From contig QKAI01000066.1 of NCBI GenBank assembly GCA_003246505.1, forward strand, positions 1 through 7,516: a stretch of DNA of 7,516 nt. The letters run 5' to 3'. Below are positions 1 to 5,482 of this stretch, in pieces. A model generated the notes under the pieces. The model worked only from the letters and a program-made list of their open reading frames with translations, was not told where the DNA came from and did no database searches. Numbering within the stretch: position 1 is the first letter of the stretch; the number at the start of each line of letters is the position of its first letter. This stretch comes from Spirochaetaceae bacterium (GTDB lineage: Bacteria; Spirochaetota; Spirochaetia; DSM-2461). The position numbers were made by a program, and so were the translations under genes.

Positions 1-961
1 ATTGTATGGCGCGGTTCAGGAAGGGGAATTTCGGATCCAGACTCAGATTATTGAAATTCCCCTCCCCCTCCTGGGTGAACAGGTTCGGATCGAATCCGGG
101 ATAGGAGGCCATGGCCAGGATCTCCCCGGTGGAAGGCTTGAGCACGATCGCCGAGCCGAGGCGGGGTCCGATAGCCTTCTCCGCCAGTTCCTGTATGTCC
201 CGGTCCAGGGTCAGCACCAGATCATAGCCGTTTACGGGAGGGGTAATGGCCGATTCCTGTTCGAGATTTCGGCCCTGCACATCAACGGTATGGTATTTCA
301 GACCGTCTTCCCCCCTCAGATAATCGTCGTAGGTCTTTTCGATCCCGCTCTTGCCCAGTATGGAGTTGTTGGTGTATCCCTTGTTGTAGAGTATCTGAAG
401 CTCTTCATAATTGATCTTGCCCACATATCCCAGGACGTGGGACATGATGCCCTCCGTATTGTAATAGCGGTGGGGGCGGCTCTCCCAGGTTATCCCCGGG
501 TAGAGTTCCTTATTCTCCGCGATAGGGGTTATTTCGGAAAGGTCCAGTCCGGTGAAGAGTTCGATGGGGGAATAGACGCTTCGCCAGTTGAGGGGGATCT
601 TATCATATATCTCATCCATATTCTGGATCGGATAGGAGAGAACTTCCATAACCCGGTCGATGACTTCCTGGGGGGTCAGGGAATCCAGTTCCCCGGGGAT
701 CAGGAACAGGGAGAAGGAATCCACATTGGTTGCCAGGGGGACGTCCCGATTCCGATCGTAGATCTTACCCCGCTGGGAGGGCATGATCGTCATCCGCCGG
801 GACACCTCCCGGGAACGGTTCAGATAGATGAAGCCGTTGACGACCTGAAGACTGAATAATTTGGCGATAAGGACAAAAAAAACGGCAATGATGAATATGC
901 CCATAGTCCAGATGCGGTATTTATTCTCCTTGCCCAGATTGTCCGATCTGCCGAATGCCAT
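1..961 (-). CDS. mrdA: Penicillin-binding protein 2, elongasome transpeptidase (3' end outside window)
   Basis: PBP2 is the monofunctional class B transpeptidase that cross-links new peptidoglycan during lateral wall growth, working with RodA and MreBCD in the inner membrane. I translated 320 residues with no stop; the frame runs off position 1. It begins MAFGRSDN, with one transmembrane anchor at about residues 18-38 (IWTMGIFIIAVFFVLIAKLF). The class B pedestal signature RGKIYDRN is at 64-71, SGIEKTYDDYLRG at 205-217, and the transpeptidase domain opens with GSAIVLKPSTGEILAMASYP at 269-288. The last visible residues are NRAIQ; in this family the SxxK catalytic motif follows within about ten residues, so all three active-site motifs lie outside the window. 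The start ATG shares one base with the mreD stop (TAATG) and has only a weak G-rich upstream sequence, which suggests translational coupling. FtsI (PBP3) is the main alternative, but the mreBCD context favours PBP2. Confidence 0.93.
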   Translation of the reverse strand, partial: MAFGRSDNLGKENKYRIWTMGIFIIAVFFVLIAKLFSLQVVNGFIYLNRSREVSRRMTIMPSQRGKIYDRNRDVPLATNVDSFSLFLIPGELDSLTPQEVIDRVMEVLSYPIQNMDEIYDKIPLNWRSVYSPIELFTGLDLSEITPIAENKELYPGITWESRPHRYYNTEGIMSHVLGYVGKINYEELQILYNKGYTNNSILGKSGIEKTYDDYLRGEDGLKYHTVDVQGRNLEQESAITPPVNGYDLVLTLDRDIQELAEKAIGPRLGSAIVLKPSTGEILAMASYPGFDPNLFTQEGEGNFNNLSLDPKFPFLNRAIQ

Positions 962-1467
962 TAGAGCCCCACTCGCTTCTTATGGGAGACCTCGTAGATT
1001 TTATTGGCAATGGTGAAAAACAGGGGCACCAGGAGTATCGTGTAGATAAACTCGAAAAGGAAATTCTGCCCCAGCAGGGAAAAGGATGTGGTTTCAATGG
1101 TAAAAACGGCGATCAGCAGGGAGGAGAGTATATACTTTACCGTAATGGCCAGGGTAATGAAAAGGGTCTGCGTCAGAAGGGATTCGGTGGAAACGTTCCG
1201 GTTGGGAAGACCGGCGAAGAATCCGATGACCGCATAAACCAGCCCATGGAACCCGAGGGGGGCCAGACTCAGAAAGTCAACAAGGAGGCCCGCCGAGAAT
1301 CCCAGGATTTCCCCTTTTCGGCTCCCCTCCTTCAGGGATACGAACAGGATGAATATCAATACCATATCCGGAATGACCCCATATACGGCGATATAGTGCA
1401 TGAAGGTTGACTGGAGGAGAACCAGAGCAGAAGCGATAAGCACATTGACGATAAGTGATTTAATCAT
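961..1467 (-). CDS. mreD: Rod shape-determining protein MreD
   Basis: MreD is a small polytopic inner-membrane protein of the elongasome that bridges MreC to the RodA/PBP2 synthase. The 168-residue product has the usual family length and is almost entirely hydrophobic. Membrane segments can be placed at about 4-22, 32-46, 53-69, 72-88, 100-122 and 136-156. The family-typical pieces are the VIPDMVLIF stretch at 31-39 and GFSAGLLVDFLSLAPLGFHG at 56-75, and the tail is basic (SHKKRVGL). It starts inside the end of mreC: the ATG overlaps the mreC stop by 8 nt. An AGAGG sequence sits about 6 nt upstream within mreC, so it has its own ribosome site as well as likely coupling. Sequence conservation in MreD is low, so the call rests on hydropathy, these short motifs and above all position between mreC and mrdA. 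Confidence 0.92.
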   Translation of the reverse strand: MIKSLIVNVLIASALVLLQSTFMHYIAVYGVIPDMVLIFILFVSLKEGSRKGEILGFSAGLLVDFLSLAPLGFHGLVYAVIGFFAGLPNRNVSTESLLTQTLFITLAITVKYILSSLLIAVFTIETTSFSLLGQNFLFEFIYTILLVPLFFTIANKIYEVSHKKRVGL

Positions 1468-2311
1468 TCCTATCCTCTGTCAACACGAAGACATACTCTA
1501 TCTTGCTGATATCGATGATGGGGGTAAGGGTCAGATCCATGGAGGTATCGTACTCTTCAAAGGATATGTCATCCACACGGCCGATGAAAAGGCCGGGGGG
1601 ATAGAGGGATTTCATTCCCGAGGTAAGGACGAGATCTCCCCGGGCGATTTCCCCCAGGGCTTTCTTGTTCACATATTTCATGCTCAGGCTGTTCACATTC
1701 TGAAGGCCGCTTACCAGACCCTCGTTCCTGCTCTTCTGCATACGGGCCGCGACGAAGCACTGGCTGTTGGTAATGGGAATGACGATGGAGGAGTTGATAC
1801 CCGTTTCCTCCACCTTCCCAACCAGGCCGAAGAGACCGTTGTCGTAGGCTACCACGGCCATATCCTGCCTTATCCCGTCCTTTGTTCCCTTGTTAATGAC
1901 GAAGGAGGCGAAAAAATTATCCGGTTCCTTTCCGATGATCTTCGCGGAAATATTGCGGTAGCTTATCTCCCGGGAAAAATCCAGCTGCTCCTTGAGGAGC
2001 AGATTCTCGCCACGGAGACTTTCCAGCTCCCGTTCCACGCCGGCATAATTCTCAAGCAGGAGCAGTGCCTGTTCATAATTTTTTTTCAACTCCTTCAGCT
2101 CCCCTATGGAATTGAAGGTATCCACGAAAAGGGAAAGAGTATTGTGGGTCACACCTTGAAAGAAGGAGAGGAAAGTCAATCCATAGCTCTTTGGCCTCTC
2201 CACACTCGTCCTCTCGGAAAATCCGAGGAGTATGAGTGATGTGACGACCAGCAAAGCCAGGATCAAACCCTTTCCGTCCCCCCTGCTTCCCCTCTGATAT
2301 GCGGACATCAT
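1460..2311 (-). CDS. mreC: Rod shape-determining protein MreC
   Basis: MreC is the bitopic periplasmic scaffold of the elongasome; it binds PBP2 and connects it to MreB through MreD. The 283-residue protein has a short basic cytoplasmic start, one transmembrane helix at about 15-31 (GLILALLVVTSLILLGF), a leucine/glutamate-rich coiled coil at about 66-112, and then the beta-rich MreC domain. The best family signature is GDLVLTSGMKSLYPPG at 225-240, followed by LFIGRV at 241-246, matching the conserved 'GD-V-TSG--G-FP-G--VG' pattern. Its ATG shares a base with the mreB stop (TAATG). A second ATG follows at once (MM), so initiation could be at 2311 or 2308. I see no strong Shine-Dalgarno within the mreB end, consistent with re-initiation by ribosomes finishing mreB. 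The 3' end overlaps mreD by 8 nt. Confidence 0.96.
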   Translation of the reverse strand: MMSAYQRGSRGDGKGLILALLVVTSLILLGFSERTSVERPKSYGLTFLSFFQGVTHNTLSLFVDTFNSIGELKELKKNYEQALLLLENYAGVERELESLRGENLLLKEQLDFSREISYRNISAKIIGKEPDNFFASFVINKGTKDGIRQDMAVVAYDNGLFGLVGKVEETGINSSIVIPITNSQCFVAARMQKSRNEGLVSGLQNVNSLSMKYVNKKALGEIARGDLVLTSGMKSLYPPGLFIGRVDDISFEEYDTSMDLTLTPIIDISKIEYVFVLTEDRND

Positions 2312-3357
2312 TAATAGTTATTCAGGCTGTCGTAAATGGCACTCTGCGATTCGTTTCTCTTGGAATATTCGTAGTACATCCCCGTTCCCAGGGCAACACA
2401 GAGGAGGGGGTTTTCCGCCAGTATGACGGGTACTCCCGTTTCCTTGGAAAGCAGCATGGGCAATCCCTTGAGCTTCGATCCGCCGCCGGTCATGACGATT
2501 CCCCTCTCCACGATATCCGCCGCCAGCTCGGGCGGGGTCTGGCCGAGGGTTTTCTTGACCTCCTCCACGACCGCATTGATCGGCTCCTGGAGCGCTTCCC
2601 TCACCTCAACGGAATCTATCTCGAGCCTTCTCGGCAGGCCGGTGATGGCGTCGGTCCCCTTTATCTCCATCTTTTCGATCTTCTTGTCCGGAGCGGCGTT
2701 TCCGATTTTAATCTTGAGCTGCTCCGCCGTCTGATCGCCGATGATGAGGTTATGCACGCTTCTGACATGCTTGATAACAGCCTGATCAAAGGAGTCTCCC
2801 GCCAGGCGGATGGCATTGGTTACGACCATCCCTCCCAGGGAGATGACGGAGATCTCCGTCGTCCCCCCCCCTATGTCGCAGATCATGTGGCCCGCCGGCT
2901 CGAAGATGGGGATATCCGCCCCGATGGCGGCGGCCAGGGACTCCTCGATGATTTTAACATCACGGGCGCCCGCTTTAAAGGCGCTCTCCTCAACGGCGCG
3001 CCTTTCCACTTCCGTAATGCAGGAAGGAACCCCGATAACCATGCGGGGCTTGACAATCCAGCGGCGGGGGATGACCTTGCTGATAAAATAGCGCAGCATC
3101 TTCTCCGTGGTGTCCAGATCGGCGATGACCCCGTCACGGAGAGGCCTGATGGCGATGATATTGCCCGGAGTTTTCCAGAGCATCTTCTTCGCTTCCTGTC
3201 CCACAGCCACGACTTTGCGGGTCCCCCTCTCCACGGCAACGACAGAGGGTTCACTACACACGATACCTTCCCCTCTCACATAAACCAGCGTATTACAGGT
3301 TCCGAGATCAATTCCTATGTCCGTTGAAATACCGCTAAATAACCTTTTCCTTGCCAT
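2311..3357 (-). CDS. mreB: Rod shape-determining protein MreB, bacterial actin
   Basis: MreB is an ATP-binding actin homologue that forms membrane-associated filaments directing lateral wall synthesis. The 348-residue length is typical. Visible actin-fold motifs are the phosphate-1 loop DLGTCNT at 17-23, the IEESLAAAIGA segment at 137-147, phosphate-2 DIGGGTTEISVI at 161-172, and the adenosine loop TGGGSKLKG at 290-298. The amino end (ARKRLFSGIS) fits the short membrane-targeting region seen in many MreBs. The start is well supported: GGAGGA lies at 3361-3366, about 4 nt before the ATG. The gene follows the TPR gene by 23 nt and runs directly into mreC. A TATAAT hexamer just upstream could give it a private promoter. 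Identity is essentially certain; Mbl-type paralogues share these motifs, but the direct mreCD-mrdA context indicates the primary MreB. Confidence 0.98.
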   Translation of the reverse strand: MARKRLFSGISTDIGIDLGTCNTLVYVRGEGIVCSEPSVVAVERGTRKVVAVGQEAKKMLWKTPGNIIAIRPLRDGVIADLDTTEKMLRYFISKVIPRRWIVKPRMVIGVPSCITEVERRAVEESAFKAGARDVKIIEESLAAAIGADIPIFEPAGHMICDIGGGTTEISVISLGGMVVTNAIRLAGDSFDQAVIKHVRSVHNLIIGDQTAEQLKIKIGNAAPDKKIEKMEIKGTDAITGLPRRLEIDSVEVREALQEPINAVVEEVKKTLGQTPPELAADIVERGIVMTGGGSKLKGLPMLLSKETGVPVILAENPLLCVALGTGMYYEYSKRNESQSAIYDSLNNY

Positions 3358-3380
3358 GAATCCTCCGCGAAGGCTGCTAA

Positions 3381-4301
3381 CTAATTATATAATCTCAGGA
3401 GAGCTTCCCGATAGTTGGGGTCAATCCGTTCCGTCCGATGCCATTCAAGACGGGCGGATTTGGTATCCCCCATATTGAAATACACTTCCCCCAGCATAAA
3501 ATGGACATCGGCATTATTATAGTCAATATCAAGATATTGGGAAAGAACTTTTTGAGATTCCGTCCAATTTTTTATGTTATAGTAGAGCTCTCCTAGCTTG
3601 AGGAGAGCCTCCAGCCTTAAGGGCTCGTTTCGGGAAATTTCCACCGCCCGGACCAGATAGTCCCGGGAAATATCGTAGTGGCCCATATCAAAGGCGTCCT
3701 CTCCCATGCGGAGGAATAGGGAAGCGGTGGGAGTCTTTTCGGCAATCCTCCCCAGATAGTCCAGGCTCCGTTCAAAATCGCCCAAACGGGAGTAGGCTAT
3801 GGCAAGATATTCATCCAGGTCTTCGTTCCCGTAGCCCAGATCCTGGGACTTCTTCAGATACTCTAGGGCCAGATCGGAATAGAAAGCCCCCAGCTGAACA
3901 TAGCATTTTCCCAGCAGGTAATAGGTTTCCCTAAGATAAACGGGGGATGTTTCCGCCATGTGGAGGCGTAGAAGGCGCAGACATTTCTGGAGGTAATCGA
4001 GCTTGTCCTCGAGTGATACCATGGAGATGGCCATGTAGAAGGAGGAGGCCCCCCCGAAGAAAAGGGCTTCCCCGTCAAAGGGATCCCTGTCAAGGCGCAA
4101 TTCGCATTGGTAGATTAATTCGGAATAGTTCCTATCCGTCCAGAGCTGAACCAGGGACTGGACCGGCTGTTTGCGGCTGAGGCTTTTTTTAAAGGAAGAA
4201 AATCCGCGGATTCCCCCGAAAAGCACAAGCCCCACGACCAGGATGAACACCAGCAGGGGGAGAACGTTAAATGTGGTACGTCTCGTTATCAATCGGGGCA
4301 T
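3381..4301 (-). CDS. Membrane-anchored TPR-repeat protein, function unknown
   Basis: The 306-residue product has a basic amino end (MPRLITRRTT), one hydrophobic helix at about 12-30 and then soluble helical repeats. This suggests a cytoplasmic amino end and a periplasmic repeat domain; I see no lipobox or clear signal-peptidase site. Five tetratricopeptide-like units can be placed at about 121-155, 159-192, 193-226, 229-262 and 263-296, for example HFMLGEVYFNMGDTKSARLEW at 267-287 with the last residue of that unit beyond. TPRs mediate protein-protein contacts. Its place immediately before mreB suggests a role in wall synthesis or shape, but that is inference. The open frame extends upstream to 4457, but that extension lies inside rnpB and is not protein-like, so I start at the ATG at 4301 just before the membrane helix. 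That ATG is 7 nt after a U8 tract and has no Shine-Dalgarno (AATAAAT precedes it), which is odd. It ends with TAG, 23 nt before mreB. Confidence 0.85.
   Translation of the reverse strand: MPRLITRRTTFNVLPLLVFILVVGLVLFGGIRGFSSFKKSLSRKQPVQSLVQLWTDRNYSELIYQCELRLDRDPFDGEALFFGGASSFYMAISMVSLEDKLDYLQKCLRLLRLHMAETSPVYLRETYYLLGKCYVQLGAFYSDLALEYLKKSQDLGYGNEDLDEYLAIAYSRLGDFERSLDYLGRIAEKTPTASLFLRMGEDAFDMGHYDISRDYLVRAVEISRNEPLRLEALLKLGELYYNIKNWTESQKVLSQYLDIDYNNADVHFMLGEVYFNMGDTKSARLEWHRTERIDPNYREALLRLYN
3384..3389 (-). promoter_or_regulatory. Candidate -10 element upstream of mreB
   Basis: The minus strand reads a perfect TATAAT here, using the last two sense codons (Tyr-Asn) of the TPR gene. A start about 7 nt downstream, near 3377, would leave a leader of roughly 20 nt carrying the GGAGGA ribosome site of mreB. 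At 16-18 nt spacing the -35 position is poor (ATCGGG or neighbours). A good TTGACC (3424-3419) is 29 nt away, too far for a normal sigma-70 promoter. No TGn extension is present. This is a candidate only, and TAT AAT codons could produce it by chance. Confidence 0.28.
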
Positions 4302-4308
4302 ATTTATT

Positions 4309-4343
4309 AAAAAAAAGACAGGCTGTAAGCCGGGTTCTGTCTT
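4309..4343 (-). terminator. Possible intrinsic terminator at the rnpB 3' end
   Basis: On the minus strand AAGACAG (4343-4337) can pair with CTGTCTT (4321-4315) across a 15-nt loop, followed by six more U residues; the whole U run is eight long (4316-4309). The upstream arm lies in the conserved CR V region of RNase P RNA and the downstream arm is the 3' strand of P1, so this hairpin competes with the mature fold. The stem is only 7 bp and AU-containing, so it may be weak. The U tract directly after the end of the RNA is the stronger part of the evidence. Confidence 0.45.
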
Positions 4344-4648
4344 GGACCGCCATCTATCTGGATTAATCCTTACGGAAAAACTCCAGCAGTCTACCCGCAG
4401 AGTTAAGGCCGGGACGACCCTCTGCTGCTTGACTTTGCTCCCGGTGAGGTTTACCATGCGGACCGCATTGCTGCCGTCCCGGTGGGCTCTTACCCCGCCT
4501 TTTCACCCTTACTCCGGCAAAGCCGGAGCGGTTTATTTTCTGCGGCACTTTCTGTCAGCACCAGGTGCTGCCCGGGCGTTACCCGGCACCGTTCCCTAGG
4601 GAGCCCGGACTTTCCTCCCGGCCGAGGCCGGGCGGCAGTCTGCCTGTC
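4317..4648 (-). ncRNA. rnpB: RNase P RNA, catalytic subunit (bacterial type A-like)
   Basis: This is the ribozyme that removes 5' leaders from precursor tRNAs, acting with the small protein RnpA. Conserved regions appear in the right order on the minus strand: GAGGAAAGTCCGGGCTCC near the 5' end, GGTAAGGGTGAAAAGG-like and GGTAAGAGCCCACC-like elements in the middle, TGGTAAACCTCACCGGGAGC, and near the 3' end AGATAGATGGCGGTCC and ACAGAACCCGGCTTAC. Closing helices are visible: P1 pairs GACAGGC (4648-4642) with GCCTGTC (4323-4317), and P2 pairs GACTGCC (4640-4634) with GGCGGTC (4351-4345) with one G-U. A CCCGGC/GCCGGG hairpin with a CUCG loop fits P3. At about 332 nt it is slightly shorter than the E. 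coli RNA. It starts about 9 nt after the zinc-ribbon stop codon, with no convincing promoter in that gap, so it may be cut from a longer transcript. The ends are set by P1 and could shift by a few bases. Confidence 0.96.
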
Positions 4649-4657
4649 TATTATTAC

Positions 4658-5467
4658 TTAATCCAGATCGATCCCGAGATCTTCGGCAAGGTCGGAAAGA
4701 CCACCCACATTCTCCTGATCGTTCATTTCCATATCCCCGCCCGGCTCATAGACCATTTCCCCTTCCTCATAGAAAAGGATACGGCTGCAGTAGGGGCAGA
4801 AGAGAACATCCTTCTCGGTCCTCACGTCATTCACAAACTGGGCGGGAAGGATCATATTACAACCGGTACAGACGCCCCCTTTGACGGGGACCAGACCAAG
4901 GCCGGCCTTATTGCTGATAATTCTTTCGAATTTAAAAACGATTTCCGAGTCAATGTCGGGAACGATGGCGCTCTCTTCCTCTTCGACGAGGCGCTTGAGC
5001 TCCTTCTCCCTTTCGGAGGTTTCCTCTTCCACCCGGACCTGCTCTTCATTGAGCTCCGCCTCCTGGAGCTGAATGAGTTTCTCCTCACGCTCCATGGACT
5101 CCTTCAGCTCGGCCAGAACAACTTCCTCCCTCTGGATATCCTTTCTGAGGGACTGTTCCTTTTCCGCGGCGTCCCGGATTTCCGTATCCAGTGCCTCATA
5201 CTCCCTCTGGGTGGTGATGCTGTCCATCTTCTTCTCCGAATCTTCCCGGAGAAGCTCCGCTTCGGTCATAAGATGACGGAGATGCTTGATCCTCTCCTGA
5301 CCCGCTTCGTAGGTATCGTTCTTTTCAAGATAGGACGATTTCAGACGCTTAAGCATTTCCGTTTTCGTGGAAAGGGCTCTGGGAATCTCTTCAATCTCTT
5401 TCTTGATGTCAAATTTCCTTGAAAGTACTGTCTGCAGCTGCTGCAGCTTCTCAAAAATTTCCTGCAT
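4658..5467 (-). CDS. Coiled-coil protein with C-terminal C4 zinc ribbon (COG1579-like)
   Basis: The 269-residue protein has two parts. Residues 1 to about 168 are a nearly continuous charged helix rich in Glu, Lys, Arg and Leu, giving a long coiled-coil hairpin. Residues about 187-235 form a zinc ribbon with cysteines at 200, 203, 224 and 227 (GVCTGCNMILP ... VLFCPYCSRILFY). This architecture matches the COG1579 / zf-RING_7 (DUF164) family, whose members are thought to bind nucleic acid or protein partners but have no settled biochemical role. The tail (236-269) is acidic. The ATG at 5467 is preceded by GGAG with 4 nt spacing, and only 15 nt separate it from the rpoD stop, so it is very likely co-transcribed with rpoD. 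DksA was considered, but DksA is much shorter with a different finger. Position next to rpoD hints at a link to transcription, but this is inference. Confidence 0.9.
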   Translation of the reverse strand: MQEIFEKLQQLQTVLSRKFDIKKEIEEIPRALSTKTEMLKRLKSSYLEKNDTYEAGQERIKHLRHLMTEAELLREDSEKKMDSITTQREYEALDTEIRDAAEKEQSLRKDIQREEVVLAELKESMEREEKLIQLQEAELNEEQVRVEEETSEREKELKRLVEEEESAIVPDIDSEIVFKFERIISNKAGLGLVPVKGGVCTGCNMILPAQFVNDVRTEKDVLFCPYCSRILFYEEGEMVYEPGGDMEMNDQENVGGLSDLAEDLGIDLD

Positions 5468-5482
5468 ATTACTCCGTCCTGT

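Noticed and set aside
2..859. 285-codon plus-strand open frame
   Set aside because: Lies antisense to mrdA, whose translation shows clear PBP2 motifs; the plus-strand product is compositionally odd and has no recognisable domain.
2299..3327. 342-codon plus-strand open frame opposite mreB
   Set aside because: Fully covered by mreB with certain actin motifs; the antisense product has no ribosome site or recognisable domain.
4302..4457. Upstream extension of the TPR reading frame to an ATG at 4457
   Set aside because: These codons are rnpB sequence, including the conserved 3' region and P1, and the encoded 52 residues precede the natural basic-plus-membrane amino end.
4171..4599. Plus-strand open frame of 142 codons over the rnpB region
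   Set aside because: It is the complement of a structural RNA plus the start of the TPR gene; no ribosome site or protein signature.
4650..4700. AT-rich TAATAAT before rnpB as a promoter
   Set aside because: The AT stretch is near the right place, but the nearest TTGCCG-like -35 is about 27 nt away and nothing better is found at 16-18 nt, so I did not annotate a promoter.
4565..5422. 285-codon plus-strand open frame opposite the zinc-ribbon gene
   Set aside because: Shadow of a Glu/Leu-rich coiled coil, and its first part overlaps rnpB.
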